The notes under the pieces are model-generated. The model saw only the letters and a list, made by a program, of their open reading frames with translations. It searched no databases and was not told the DNA's origin. From the NCBI GenBank assembly GCA_016183945.1, contig JACPDP010000013.1, forward strand, positions 1 through 36,041: DNA of 36,041 nucleotides. The letters run 5' to 3'. This document shows, one piece after another, positions 14,345 through 25,534 of the stretch. Origin of the DNA: Magnetospirillum sp. (GTDB lineage Bacteria; Pseudomonadota; Alphaproteobacteria; Rhodospirillales; Magnetospirillaceae). Position numbers and translations under genes: made by a program. Positions within the stretch are counted from its first letter, which is position 1, and each line of letters opens with the position of its first letter.

Positions 14345-17300
14345 TTAGAACGCTTCCGCGAGCTTGCCTTCCTCGGCAAGCGACTCCACCGGCTTGCGGC
14401 CGACCAGTTTGAAGATGACCGGCGTCACGATGGTGTCGAGGATGGTGGACGACATCAGGCCGCCGAAAATCACCACCGCCACCGGGTGCAGGATTTCCTT
14501 GCCCGGTTCCCCCCCGGCGACCACCAGCGGCACCAAGGCCAGAGCGGCCACCAGGGCGGTCATCAGCACGGGCGTCAGCCGCTCCAGCGAGCCGCGCACG
14601 ATCATCTCGGCACCGAACGTCTCGCCCTCGTAGGCGACCAGAGTGATGTAGTGGGAGACCTGGAGGATGCCGTTGCGGGCGGCGATGCCGGTCAGGGTGA
14701 TGAAGCCGACCAGGCTGGCGACCGACCTGGTTTGGTCGGTCAGCCAGATTGCCGCCACGCTGCCCACCAACGCCATCGGGATGTTGGCCATGATGACCAG
14801 GGTGAGAACGCCCGAGCGGAAGTGGCTGTAGAGGACGAGGAAGATGCCACCCAAGGACACCACGGCCAGGAGGGCGATCAGGCGGCTGGCGTCCTGCTGG
14901 CTCTTGAACTGTCCCTCGTAGGTCAGGTAGTAACCCTGCGGCAGTGCCATCTGTCCCAACTGCGCCTGCACGTCGGCGATGATGGAGCCGATGTCACGGT
15001 TCTGGGTGTTGGCCAGCACCACAATGCGGCGGCGCATGTTGTCGCGGTTGATGATGTTCGGCCCGGTGGTCTCCACCACCTCGGCCAGCAGGGACAGCGG
15101 CACCTTGCCCGAGGGCGTGTCCACCAGAATCTGGCGGAAATCACCGGTCTGCGCCCGCCAATCCTCGGCGAGGCGAAGGACGACGTTGAAGGCGCGCTGG
15201 CCGTCACGGACCTGGCTGACCGTCTTGCCGTTCAGCGCCGCCTCCAGCGTTTCGGTCAGTTGGTCGAGGGTCAGGCCATACTTCTTGGCTTCGTCCCGGT
15301 CGAGGCGGATCTGCAACTGCGGGATCAGGACCTGTTTCTCCACCTGCAGGTCCGTCACCCCAACGACCGTTCCCATGCGGGTACGCGCCTCATCCGCCAG
15401 GGAACGCAGGGTGTCGAGGTCGTCGCCGAAGATCTTGACCGCGATCTCGGCGCGGACGCCCGACAGCAGATGGTCGAGGCGATGGGAGATGGGCTGGCCG
15501 ATATTGGTTGCGATGCCGGGAATCTGGGCCAGGCGATCGCGGATATCGCCGAGAACCTCGTCCCGCGATCGTTTGGAGTGACGGAGGTCCACGTCGATCT
15601 CGGAGGAATGGACGCCCTCGGCATGCTCGTCGAGTTCGGCCCGGCCGGTCCGGCGGCCGGTGCCGATGACCTCGGGAACCTGGAGGATCAGCTTCTCGGC
15701 GATGGTCCCCAGGCGGTTCGATTCGGACAGCGACGTTCCGGGCGGCAGCAGCATGCTGACGGTGACGGTGCCTTCATTGAAGGCGGGCAGGAACGCCTGG
15801 CCGAGGAACGGCACAGAGGCGGCGGCAACGAGCACCAAAGCGATCGCGGGAACGATGACCGCCTTGGGGTGATTGAACGACCGATGCAGAAGCCTGGTAT
15901 CCCAAGCCTTGAGGTGGCCGACCAACCATGAATCGCCATGGTCGAGCAGCCTGGCCGTGGGCAGCAGGTAATAGCTGAGCACCGGGGTAACCGTCAGCGA
16001 CACCAGCAGCGACGCAAGAATGGACACCACATAGGCGATGCCCAGGGGGGTGAACAGGCGCCCCTCGATGCCCGACAGAGCGAACAGGGGAATGAACACC
16101 AACACGACGATGATGGTGGCGTAGACGATGGAATTGCGCACCTCGCTGGAGGCGCGGCGGATGACCTCGACCACTGGCCGGGGATGGGGCAACCTGGCGT
16201 TCTCGCGCAGGCGCCGAAGAATGTTCTCGACGTCGACCACGGCATCGTCGACCAGTTCGCCGATGGCCACCGCCAAGCCGCCCAGTGTCATGGTGTTGAT
16301 GGACAGCCCCATCCACTGGAACACCAGCGCGGTCACCACGATGGAGAGCGGGATGGCGGTCAGGCTGATGAATGTGGTGCGCATGTTCATCAGGAAGGCG
16401 AACAGGACAATGGTGACCAGGATGGCGCCGTCACGCAGGGCCTCTTCCACATTGGAGACCGCGCGTTCGATGAAGTCCGCCTGCTTGAACAGGATGTGGT
16501 CGGCCTTGACGTCCGGCGGCAGGCCGCGCTGCAATTCGGCGAGAGCGGCTTCGACCTCGCGCGTCAGGGCGACGGTGTTGGCGCCCGGCTGCTTCTGAAC
16601 CGCCAGGATGACGGCGGGCTTGGCGTTGACCGAGGCGTCGCCGCGCTTCACACCGGCACCGATTCGCACCTCGGCCACCTGACCGACCGTAATCGGCGAG
16701 CCGTTGCGCCACGCCACCACGGTGTTCTTGAGGTCGTTGACGTCGATGGTCTGGCCGAGGTTGCGAATCAGGTATTCGCTGGCCCGCTGTTCCAGAAATC
16801 CGCCTGTCGTATTCCTGGCAAACCCTGCGAGCGCTTTGCTGAGGTTGTCATACGACAAGCCGAACGCCGACATGCGCGAGGGTGACACCAGCACCTGGTA
16901 CTGCTTGACCTCGCCGCCGATGGGAATGATCTGGGCAATGCCCGGGATGGACAACAAGCGCTGCCTCACCACCCAGTCGGCCAGAGTCCGTATCTCCATG
17001 GGGCTGGTGGCGCCGGTTTCCGAGCGCATGCCCACCAGCATGATTTCACCCATGATCGAGGTGACCGGCCCCATGACCGGCGTGATCCCTTCCGGCAACT
17101 GCTCCTTCGTCGTCCCCAGGCGCTCGGAAACCAATTGCCGGTTCCGATAGACCTCCGTGCCCCAGTCGAATTCGACGAAGACGATGGACAAGCCCACGCC
17201 GGAGGTCGAACGCACCCGGGCGACACCGGGGGCGCCGTTCATCGCGGTCTCGATTGGCCGGGTGACCAGGACCTCGACCTCCTCGGGCGCCAATCCCTGC

Positions 17301-17458
17301 GCCTCGGTCATGATGGTGACGGTCGGCCGATTAAGATCGGGGAAGACGTCGACGGGGAGCCGAGCCAGCGTCAAACCGCCATAGACCAGCAGCACGGTGG
17401 CGAAAGCGAGGACGAAAAGGCGGTGGCGGAGTGATAGTTCGATGATGCGGTCGAACAT
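14345..17458 (-). CDS. Heavy-metal efflux RND inner-membrane pump (CzcA/CusA family)
   Basis: 1037 residues, the normal length. The N-terminus MFDRIIELSLRHRLFVLAFA begins the first membrane helix, followed by the periplasmic motif LPVDVFPDLNRPTVTI typical of HME-RND pumps. Helix 4 carries AIGELVDDAVVDVEN (about residues 398-412), rich in the acidic residues that carry protons in this family. Two RND repeats and twelve membrane helices are expected. It should take metal ions from the periplasm or adaptor and expel them through an outer-membrane channel. No outer-membrane channel (CusC/CzcC) gene is in the island. The acid pattern differs from both textbook CzcA and CusA, so the metal is not fixed by sequence. 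It lies five bases after the adaptor gene. Confidence 0.93.
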   Translation of the reverse strand: MFDRIIELSLRHRLFVLAFATVLLVYGGLTLARLPVDVFPDLNRPTVTIMTEAQGLAPEEVEVLVTRPIETAMNGAPGVARVRSTSGVGLSIVFVEFDWGTEVYRNRQLVSERLGTTKEQLPEGITPVMGPVTSIMGEIMLVGMRSETGATSPMEIRTLADWVVRQRLLSIPGIAQIIPIGGEVKQYQVLVSPSRMSAFGLSYDNLSKALAGFARNTTGGFLEQRASEYLIRNLGQTIDVNDLKNTVVAWRNGSPITVGQVAEVRIGAGVKRGDASVNAKPAVILAVQKQPGANTVALTREVEAALAELQRGLPPDVKADHILFKQADFIERAVSNVEEALRDGAILVTIVLFAFLMNMRTTFISLTAIPLSIVVTALVFQWMGLSINTMTLGGLAVAIGELVDDAVVDVENILRRLRENARLPHPRPVVEVIRRASSEVRNSIVYATIIVVLVFIPLFALSGIEGRLFTPLGIAYVVSILASLLVSLTVTPVLSYYLLPTARLLDHGDSWLVGHLKAWDTRLLHRSFNHPKAVIVPAIALVLVAAASVPFLGQAFLPAFNEGTVTVSMLLPPGTSLSESNRLGTIAEKLILQVPEVIGTGRRTGRAELDEHAEGVHSSEIDVDLRHSKRSRDEVLGDIRDRLAQIPGIATNIGQPISHRLDHLLSGVRAEIAVKIFGDDLDTLRSLADEARTRMGTVVGVTDLQVEKQVLIPQLQIRLDRDEAKKYGLTLDQLTETLEAALNGKTVSQVRDGQRAFNVVLRLAEDWRAQTGDFRQILVDTPSGKVPLSLLAEVVETTGPNIINRDNMRRRIVVLANTQNRDIGSIIADVQAQLGQMALPQGYYLTYEGQFKSQQDASRLIALLAVVSLGGIFLVLYSHFRSGVLTLVIMANIPMALVGSVAAIWLTDQTRSVASLVGFITLTGIAARNGILQVSHYITLVAYEGETFGAEMIVRGSLERLTPVLMTALVAALALVPLVVAGGEPGKEILHPVAVVIFGGLMSSTILDTIVTPVIFKLVGRKPVESLAEEGKLAEAF

Positions 17459-17463
17459 GGTCG

Positions 17464-19104
17464 TTACCTTACCGCCTTGATCTGTCCGATGCCCTGGGTA
17501 ACGACGCGATCACCGGCCTGGACGCCTTCCATGATCTCCGCCAGAGGGCCGATCGTCCGCCCAACCTTGACCGGGCGGGCCTCAAATGTCTCCGGTGCGG
17601 TACGGACGAACACCACCTGGCGGCCACCGGCCTCGGCCACGGCCTCGCGGGGCACCGCCATGCTCAAGCGGGTCGTGCTGGTCGCCAGGAAGACGTCCAC
17701 GGGCATGCCGAGCTTGAGGTGTCGCGCGTACCGGCCGGACACGGCGAATTGGGCATGAACCCCCTGGTCCAGCAGATCGACACGCGGGCTGACGCCCAGC
17801 AGCGCCAGCTCGAAGATCCGGTCGGGTATCAGCTTGGTCGAGGCGGTCGCACCGGTAATCTGCTCGGCGGCGGCCAGGTCATGGATGACCGCATCGACGC
17901 GCAGGCGTTCGGGATTGACGATCTCGACCAGCACCTTGTCGGTGCCGACCACCTCGCCCGGCACCACATGGACGTCGGTGATGGTGCCATCCACCGGGGC
18001 AACGATGAGTTCGCGACCCAGGGCGGTACCCGCCAGTTGGTTCCGCTCCCTGCGCAGTTGTTCCAGCCGGATCCGCGTCTGCTCGACCAGCTTGGCGGGC
18101 ACGATTCCGGAAAGCGCCTCCTGACGCGCCAGTTCACGCTCCTGGATGGCGATCTCGCTCTCGACCCTGTAAAGCGACGCCCGCTTGTCGCTGCGTTCCA
18201 GCGACGTCAGGGTCGGTTCCAACACCATGAGCACCTGTCCGCGACGGATCTGTCGGCCCGACATCGGGAAGGGAAAGGCGGGATCGGAAATGATGCGTGC
18301 GGGCTGCGAGGACTGGACGCGGGCGTACCCATCCGGATCGGGCGCCACGCGGCCGACCACTCGAACGGTGTCGGCAGCCTCCTTCGCCTCGATGCGGACG
18401 GTTCGGAGTCCCAGCATGAACTGGGTGGCCTTCGGCATGGTCAGCACCGCTCCCGGCACGACCTTGGGCTGGGCCTCGGCGGAAGGTGCGCCATGGTCAT
18501 GACCACCGTGGGCCAGGGCAGACCCGGCCGCGAAAAGGCCTGCGAGCAGTGCCGCCCCGGCGGCGATGCCTCGCCGTCTCCTTACCAGCGCAATGCCGCC
18601 GACCAGGAGCGCTGCCCCGGCGCCCCCGGCCGCTGTCCAACGAACGCCCGAATTGTCGGCCTTGGCGGCGGCACCGGCGTCGGACGATCCCTTTCGTTCA
18701 CCGGCCTGGATCAGGATGAGGTCGTCCTTCCCGGCGGCCGAGATGATCAAAGTCAGATCATCGGCAGCGTTTGGCGCCCAATCGAGGTCATAGACACCGG
18801 GCTCGTTCGATGCCGTCGCGGTCCCCCGCCAAGCTCCTGCCTCGACCTCGATGGAGGCGCCGATGATCGGCTCATTGGTGTCCATGTCGGCGAGATAGAT
18901 CCGACTGTGCTTCCCACCGGGGACGAGCACCGCCTGGAAAACGGTTCCATCCGCAGCCAATCCGGACTGCTGCATCACCCTGGGCACCGTCGCGGCGGCG
19001 GGCGGCGCACCGTGATCTTCGCCGCCGTGGGCCAATGCGACGGTTGGCGTCACCGCGATCAGGACGGCCAGAAGCAGCGGGAGGACGGAGCGGCGTTCGA
19101 ACAT
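17464..19104 (-). CDS. RND efflux periplasmic adaptor with duplicated His-rich signal segment (CzcB/CusB family)
   Basis: 546 residues from ATG 19104; an ATG at 19146 lies on the probable -10 element and would put 14 residues before the signal. Residues 1-24 are a signal peptide ending ALA, then HGGEDHG at about 26-32, then a beta-rich domain to ~135 (MDTNEPIIGASIEVEA). A membrane-like helix at 157-174 is followed by a second signal-like segment (180-197) and again AHGGHDHG (198-205). From ~215 comes the classic adaptor: barrel-sandwich hybrid, coiled coil with RVESEIAIQERELARQEA, and beta-barrel ending QAGDRVVTQGIGQIKAVR. The front looks like a separate secreted metal-binding protein fused to the adaptor. 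First gene of operon B. Confidence 0.9.
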   Translation of the reverse strand: MFERRSVLPLLLAVLIAVTPTVALAHGGEDHGAPPAAATVPRVMQQSGLAADGTVFQAVLVPGGKHSRIYLADMDTNEPIIGASIEVEAGAWRGTATASNEPGVYDLDWAPNAADDLTLIISAAGKDDLILIQAGERKGSSDAGAAAKADNSGVRWTAAGGAGAALLVGGIALVRRRRGIAAGAALLAGLFAAGSALAHGGHDHGAPSAEAQPKVVPGAVLTMPKATQFMLGLRTVRIEAKEAADTVRVVGRVAPDPDGYARVQSSQPARIISDPAFPFPMSGRQIRRGQVLMVLEPTLTSLERSDKRASLYRVESEIAIQERELARQEALSGIVPAKLVEQTRIRLEQLRRERNQLAGTALGRELIVAPVDGTITDVHVVPGEVVGTDKVLVEIVNPERLRVDAVIHDLAAAEQITGATASTKLIPDRIFELALLGVSPRVDLLDQGVHAQFAVSGRYARHLKLGMPVDVFLATSTTRLSMAVPREAVAEAGGRQVVFVRTAPETFEARPVKVGRTIGPLAEIMEGVQAGDRVVTQGIGQIKAVR

Positions 19105-19152
19105 TGGTTGGGACCCTCGACACGATATCGAGAGGTATTCCGACATAATCCT

Positions 19153-19190
19153 GTAAATGGCGTGCGCCGCCGATTGTAAATTTTCGTAAC
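19153..19190 (-). promoter_or_regulatory. Candidate metal-response-regulator site upstream of operon B
   Basis: On the plus strand GTAAA (19176-19180) and GTAAC (19186-19190) form a direct repeat with a 10-base period, the spacing used by OmpR/PhoB-type response regulators. A third GTAAA lies at 19153-19157, 23 bases closer to the gene. The same layout recurs upstream of operon A at 23285-23321. On the minus strand GATTAT near 19144-19150 could be the -10 box, giving a transcript that starts before the ATG at 19104. Confidence 0.55.
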
Positions 19191-19218
19191 AGCCTCGGAC
19201 CGGCTGCCCGCCAACACC

Positions 19219-19557
19219 CTATGGGGGCGGAGGCGCGCTGCAGCACTTGTGGACGATGCGGGCACTCTGGCGCAGGTTCTCGTCCTGGAAGGCTCCCCAG
19301 GCGCGAGCCATACGGGCGAACAGGGAGTTGGACGGTTTCAGCCCCGCTGTCACCGCCAGCCGCTCCAGGGCCGCCATGCCGGTCCGCCGGACGTCGTAGG
19401 TGATCCGCAGCGTCTTCCGGTTTGCGCTCGGCTCCACAGAAAGGACGCCTTCCCCCTTGGCCAGCAGCGCGACCTGCGGCTCGTCGGCGGGCGCGACCAG
19501 GGAAATTTGCCGGGTCATCGTGGCCGAGTCAGCCATCCCATGGTTCGTGGTCGTCAT
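19219..19557 (-). CDS. Small HMA-like protein with C-terminal Cys pair
   Basis: 112 residues from ATG 19557, preceded by GAGGAGG. A longer frame from 19584 would overlap the ATPase stop but lacks a ribosome site. The middle (ISLVAPADEPQVALLAKGEG, then a strand-helix run to about residue 75) is reminiscent of the ferredoxin-like fold of heavy-metal-associated domains. The usual CxxC metal loop is absent. A Cys pair near residues 105-106, with a nearby His (HKCC), could bind a soft metal instead. It is the last gene of operon A, after the copper ATPase, so a chaperone or sensor role is plausible. I do not recognise a named family. Confidence 0.7.
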   Translation of the reverse strand: MTTTNHGMADSATMTRQISLVAPADEPQVALLAKGEGVLSVEPSANRKTLRITYDVRRTGMAALERLAVTAGLKPSNSLFARMARAWGAFQDENLRQSARIVHKCCSAPPPP

Positions 19558-19580
19558 GACCGCCTCCTCTTCACGAATTG

Positions 19581-21821
19581 TCAACGCCGGGCCAGCCGCA
19601 GATGGCGGAGCCGCAGCGCATTGCCGACCACAGAAACCGAACTCAGAGCCATCGCCGCAGCGGCGACGATCGGGCTCAGCAGCCAGCCGAAGGCGGGGTA
19701 CAGCACCCCCGCCGCAATCGGGATGCCCGCCGCGTTGTAGGCGAAGGCGAGGACCAGGTTCTGGCGGATGTTGCGCATCGTCGCCCGGCCTAAGGCGCGT
19801 GCCCGGGCGATCCCGGCCAGGTCGCCCTTGACCAGCGTGACACCGGCGCTCTGGATCGCCACCTCGGTGCCCGTGCCCATGGCGATGCCCACGTCCGCCT
19901 CGGCCAGAGCCGGGGCGTCGTTGACGCCGTCGCCCGCCATCGCCACCACGCGGCCTTCGGCGCGTAAGCGCCGGACCACTCGATGCTTGTGCTCGGGCAG
20001 CACTTCGGCCTCGACATCGTCGATCCCCAGCTTGCCCGCCACCGCCAGGGCGGTGGTCCGGTTGTCGCCCGTGAGCATGACGATGTGGACGCCCTCATTG
20101 CGTAGGGCGTCGAGCGCCGTGGGCGTGCTGGCCTTGATCGGATCGGCGATGGCGATGACACCGGCTGCCGCGCCGCCGATGGCAGCGAACAGGGCGGTGG
20201 CGCCCTCGCGGCGAAGCTGGTCCGCCCGGTTCTGAAGGTCGCCAAGGTCGATGCCGAGGTCCGCCATCAGCGCGGCATTGCCGAGGGCGACCCGTTGCCC
20301 ACCAACCCGGCCGGTCACGCCCTTGCCGGTGACCGACCGGAAGTCGGCGGCCTCCTCGATGGTGAGGCCCCGCTCCTTGGCCGAGGCGACGATGGCGGCG
20401 GCCAGCGGATGTTCGCTGGAGCGCTCCAGGGCGGCGGCGGCCAGCACGCTCGCCTCATCGATACCCGGTCGGGTGAGGACCGCCGTCACCTTGGGCTTGC
20501 CCTCGGTCAGGGTGCCGGTCTTGTCGACGACGATGGTATCGACCTTCTCCAAGCGCTCCAGGGCCTCGGCGTTCTTGATCAACACGCCCTCGGTCGCCCC
20601 CTTGCCGACACCGACCATGATCGACATCGGCGTGGCCAGCCCCAGCGCGCACGGGCAGGCAATGATCAGCACCGACACCGCCACGATCAGTCCATAGGCC
20701 ATCGCAGGTTCAGGTCCCCAAATTGACCAGGCGCCGAAGCTGACCGCCGCGATGGCGACCACCGCCGGGACGAACCAGGCCGACACCTCGTCCGCCAACC
20801 GCTGAATGGGAGCGCGGCTGCGCTGGGCTTCGGCGACCATCCGGACGATGCGGGCCAGCATGGTGTCGGAGCCGACCTTCTCGGCCCGCATGATCAAGGC
20901 GCCGGCCGAGTTCACCGTTCCGCCGATCAGCCTGGCTCCCGGTTCCTTTTCCACCGGCATCGACTCGCCCGTCACCATCGATTCGTCCACGGCACTGCGG
21001 CCCTCCAGGACCTCGCCGTCGACCGGCACGCCATCACCCGGCCGCACCCGCAGGCGGTCGCCGACCTGGACGTCCGACAGCGGGACCTCCTCGTCCTCAC
21101 CATCGGATCGAATACGCCGCGCGGTCTTGGGAGCGAGGTTCAGCAGGGCGCGAATAGCACCGCCGGTCTGCTCGCGGGCGCGCAACTCCAGCACCTGGCC
21201 GAGCAGCACCAGCACGGTGATCACCGCCGCCGCCTCGTAGTAGACCGCGACGATGCCGTCGGAGGTACGGAAACCGGCAGGGAAGATGCCGGGCGCCAGG
21301 GTGCCGACCAGGCTGAACAGGTAGGCGGTCATGGTGCCCAGGGCGATCAGCGAGAACATGTTGAGCTTGCGCCGCACCAAGGACAACCAGCCGCGCTTGA
21401 GCAACGGCCATCCAGCCCACAGCACGACCGGCGTCGCCACGGCCAGTTGAAACCAGAGCGCGATGGCCGGGGAGATGAAATCGTGCAGGCTCAGGCCCGG
21501 GAGGTGGGCTCCCATTTCGTACAGGACCAGCGGGATGGTGAGCGCCGTACCGATCCAGAACCGGCGGGTGAAGTCGATCAGTTCAGGGCCGGGGCCGGTT
21601 TCGGCAGTCGCCGTTTCCGGCTCCAGCGCCATGCCGCAGATGGGGCAGCCGCCTGGCGCGTTCCGGCGGATCTGCGGGTGCATGGGACAGGTGTAGATCA
21701 CGCCCTCATCCTTGGCGGTCGCCTCCGGGTGGGGCACTGGATCAAGGGCGGAGGCGCCTCGGCTTCCCGAGGGGTGGTGATGGCCGCCGTGGTCGTGGCC
21801 GTGAGCATGGAGGGTCGCCAT
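19581..21821 (-). CDS. copA: P1B-type copper-translocating ATPase with heavy-metal-binding domain
   Basis: 746 residues from ATG 21821 (GAGGAGG upstream). A His-rich N-terminus ([16 protein letters not shown]) is followed by the heavy-metal-binding YTCPMHP...CPICGM segment at 43-64 in place of HMA domains. The core is standard: TGES at 284-287, ion-binding CPC at 389-391, phosphorylated D433 in [19 protein letters not shown], and [20 protein letters not shown]. The late helices with AFAYN and [15 protein letters not shown] match the Cu+-type P1B-1 signature. It pumps Cu+ (or Ag+) from cytoplasm to periplasm using ATP. The RND system of operon B would then remove it from the periplasm. Confidence 0.95.
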   Translation of the reverse strand: MATLHAHGHDHGGHHHPSGSRGASALDPVPHPEATAKDEGVIYTCPMHPQIRRNAPGGCPICGMALEPETATAETGPGPELIDFTRRFWIGTALTIPLVLYEMGAHLPGLSLHDFISPAIALWFQLAVATPVVLWAGWPLLKRGWLSLVRRKLNMFSLIALGTMTAYLFSLVGTLAPGIFPAGFRTSDGIVAVYYEAAAVITVLVLLGQVLELRAREQTGGAIRALLNLAPKTARRIRSDGEDEEVPLSDVQVGDRLRVRPGDGVPVDGEVLEGRSAVDESMVTGESMPVEKEPGARLIGGTVNSAGALIMRAEKVGSDTMLARIVRMVAEAQRSRAPIQRLADEVSAWFVPAVVAIAAVSFGAWSIWGPEPAMAYGLIVAVSVLIIACPCALGLATPMSIMVGVGKGATEGVLIKNAEALERLEKVDTIVVDKTGTLTEGKPKVTAVLTRPGIDEASVLAAAALERSSEHPLAAAIVASAKERGLTIEEAADFRSVTGKGVTGRVGGQRVALGNAALMADLGIDLGDLQNRADQLRREGATALFAAIGGAAAGVIAIADPIKASTPTALDALRNEGVHIVMLTGDNRTTALAVAGKLGIDDVEAEVLPEHKHRVVRRLRAEGRVVAMAGDGVNDAPALAEADVGIAMGTGTEVAIQSAGVTLVKGDLAGIARARALGRATMRNIRQNLVLAFAYNAAGIPIAAGVLYPAFGWLLSPIVAAAAMALSSVSVVGNALRLRHLRLARR

Positions 21822-21844
21822 GGCATCCTCCTCGGAATGGCCGA

Positions 21845-22507
21845 CTATCTATGAACCGGAGGGGCGTTCCCGCCGCTACCGATGTGGGGAAGGACGGCGG
21901 GCACGTGTGCGGCATAGTCGGCGTAGCGGACCGGGAACTGCCGCAGGGCGTCGCGCTCCTCGATGCGGGCGAGGCGAACGTACATCGCCACCAGGACCGG
22001 GAACATCAGCAGCGTCAGCAGCGTCGGCCACTGGAGCAGGAAGCCGACCAGCACCGCGACGAAGCCGACGTATTGGGGGTGGCGCACGACGGCGTAGGGG
22101 CCGGTGGTCGCCAATTCGCCCTTCACCTGGGCGGCGTGCAGGACATGCCAGGCCTTGGCGACCAGGACGAAGCCGCCGAGGATCAACAGGTTGCTGGCGA
22201 TATGCAGGAGGTTGACGTGCGGATCGCCCTTGAGCCCGAGCAGCGTGGACCACAGATGGCCCGCCTCATGACTGAACGGATCGAGCGCCGGATACCGGCT
22301 GCCCAGCCAGCCGGACAACAGGTAGATGGTCAGCGGGAACCCATACATCTCGGTGAACAGCGCGACGACGAAGGCCGAGAAGGCCCCGAACGAGCGCCAG
22401 TCCCGCTTGCTCTGCGGCTTGGTGAAGCTGAAGGCGAACAGGATGAACAGCGCCGAATTCACGGCAACCAGCAACCACAGGCCGTAGGCGGGAACATCAC
22501 CGGACAT
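21845..22507 (-). CDS. Isoprenylcysteine carboxyl methyltransferase-family membrane protein
   Basis: 220 residues from ATG 22507 with GGAGG seven bases upstream. Several membrane helices are followed by the ICMT/phospholipid methyltransferase signature [15 protein letters not shown] (about residues 137-151) and [20 protein letters not shown] near the end. ICMT-like proteins use S-adenosylmethionine in the membrane. Bacteria have no prenylated proteins of the eukaryotic sort, so the substrate is unknown. Members of this family are often found next to copper ATPases. It sits 23 bases before copA in operon A. Confidence 0.85.
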   Translation of the reverse strand: MSGDVPAYGLWLLVAVNSALFILFAFSFTKPQSKRDWRSFGAFSAFVVALFTEMYGFPLTIYLLSGWLGSRYPALDPFSHEAGHLWSTLLGLKGDPHVNLLHIASNLLILGGFVLVAKAWHVLHAAQVKGELATTGPYAVVRHPQYVGFVAVLVGFLLQWPTLLTLLMFPVLVAMYVRLARIEERDALRQFPVRYADYAAHVPAVLPHIGSGGNAPPVHR

Positions 22508-22516
22508 GATGGCCTC

Positions 22517-23005
22517 CTATTGGACGGAGAGCTTGAATTCCGCGACCACCGGCGGCGCCTGATGGGCGCGCCTGACAGTCACGGACACTGCATATTGACC
22601 GTTCGTGGAGAGATCGAAGTATTGGCCGTAGCTGGCCGCACCCTGGATCGTCATGGGTTCGAGGTGCTTGTCCGTGCTGCCGAGGCCCAGCGGGGTCAAC
22701 GTCGCCCTGACGTCGGCCCGCTCGATCCGCTGTCCCGTGGCGCTGTCGAAGATCGCTGCCACCAGATGGTAGCGCCGCTCCCGTCCCGAGGTGCCGCCAT
22801 GCATCCGTTCCTCGGCACTGCCCTTCGGGAACCGTTCGATCATCGGGGCAGGGAGAAGGCCGATATAGACCTCCAACCCATCCACCGTCTCATGCTGCAT
22901 GCCATGCCGCGACCAAGCCGGTGCGCTCAAACTGCCGAGGATCAGCAACGGGAAAAGCAGTCGAGCCACGTTCGAAAGTCGGTAGCCGAAAGCGAATTCG
23001 GTCAT
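22517..23005 (-). CDS. Secreted periplasmic protein, YtkA/FixH-like beta domain
   Basis: 162 residues from ATG 23005, with AGGGAG eight bases upstream; a GTG at 23014 overlaps the previous stop but has poor spacing. A signal peptide runs to about residue 32 (LLFPLLILGSLSAPAWS). The mature part is beta-rich (LEVYIGLLPAP, HLVAAIFDSATGQRIERADV, YAVSVTVRRAHQAPPVVAEF) and resembles Ig-like YtkA/FixH periplasmic domains found near metal transporters. The mature start RHGMQH contains His/Met that could bind copper, but no classical motif is present. Second gene of operon A. Function inferred from context only. Confidence 0.7.
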   Translation of the reverse strand: MTEFAFGYRLSNVARLLFPLLILGSLSAPAWSRHGMQHETVDGLEVYIGLLPAPMIERFPKGSAEERMHGGTSGRERRYHLVAAIFDSATGQRIERADVRATLTPLGLGSTDKHLEPMTIQGAASYGQYFDLSTNGQYAVSVTVRRAHQAPPVVAEFKLSVQ

Positions 23006-23010
23006 GACCG

Positions 23011-23241
23011 TCACTCCCTTTTGGCGTCACGATGGTCATGGCCGCCATGGCCGTGGCCATGGTGCATGAACAGGTGCATCAAGCCGCAGATCAGCAGCGG
23101 CAGCAACAGAGGCAGGACACCTGCCAAGTGAGCCCAATGCTCGGTAACGAGCAGAACCCCAGCGAACCCCAGGAACACCAGTAGGGCGATACCCGTACGG
23201 GAGCGCCAGAACCGATCCGGGTAAGTGTGGATGGCGGGCAT
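23011..23241 (-). CDS. DUF2933 small membrane protein with His-rich tail
   Basis: 76 residues from ATG 23241, with a near-perfect AGGAGG six bases upstream. One or two membrane helices (GIALLVFLGFAGVLLVTEHW and LAGVLPLLLPLLICGLMHLF) are followed by a His-rich cytoplasmic or periplasmic tail, HHGHGHGGHDH. This matches DUF2933, a small family common in copper and silver resistance clusters. The tail could hold metal ions at the membrane. First gene of operon A, ending four bases before the next gene if that starts at 23005 or overlapping it if at 23014. Confidence 0.85.
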   Translation of the reverse strand: MPAIHTYPDRFWRSRTGIALLVFLGFAGVLLVTEHWAHLAGVLPLLLPLLICGLMHLFMHHGHGHGGHDHRDAKRE

Positions 23242-23284
23242 GGTACACCTCCTCGATCCCCACGCCCTATTAGAACACCCGGCG

Positions 23285-23321
23285 GTAACCCGCCGATGTC
23301 GGACCGGTAAAGTTTTGTAAA
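23285..23321 (-). promoter_or_regulatory. Candidate metal-response-regulator site upstream of operon A
   Basis: On the plus strand GTAAA (23307-23311) and GTAAA (23317-23321) repeat with a 10-base period. A third GTAAC lies at 23285-23289, 22 bases closer to the gene. The arrangement matches the site upstream of operon B at 19153-19190. A TCTAAT-like -10 box lies near 23268-23273 on the minus strand. The kinase and response regulator that would use it are not in the island. Confidence 0.55.
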
Positions 23322-23331
23322 CATCCGATAA

Positions 23332-23436
23332 GAGCGCGCGCCCAACACCAACGACGCGCTGATCCGCCGCACAGAGCCGCGCTACGACGGCGCGCAGGCA
23401 TGCGTCACCTGCGCTGACGCCTGCCTGGGCGAGTGA
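23332..23436 (+). pseudogene. Remnant of a four-helix-bundle copper-binding (Csp/DUF326-like) gene
   Basis: In the plus-strand frame with codons at 23344, 23347 and so on, the DNA reads NTNDALIRRTEPRYDGAQAC and then VTCADACLGE before a TGA at 23434-23436. The Cys pattern and the words CADACLGE match the second-helix region of four-helix-bundle copper-storage proteins. Full proteins go on for ~70 residues with CIRxxLDCADVC-like helices, absent here. No ATG, GTG or TTG lies between the upstream TAA (23329) and this piece, so both ends are lost. It abuts the parE stop at 23450 and marks the island's right edge. Identification rests on about 20 residues. Confidence 0.45.
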
Positions 23437-23449
23437 CCTCAATCACAGA

Positions 23450-25441
<1,992 letters not shown>

Positions 25442-25534
25442 GGCGGGCATTATAGGAAGGCGGTGGCGGCGCGCAAGCGGATGCGGTAGCCTCGGGCGCG
25501 AAAGCTACAAGATATTGTAAAAGGATGCATTTCC

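Noticed and set aside
14306..15931. Long plus-strand open frame opposite the RND pump
   Set aside because: It is His/Gln/Asp-rich, has no domain character and lies wholly antisense to a clear CzcA/CusA gene; a GC-rich shadow frame.
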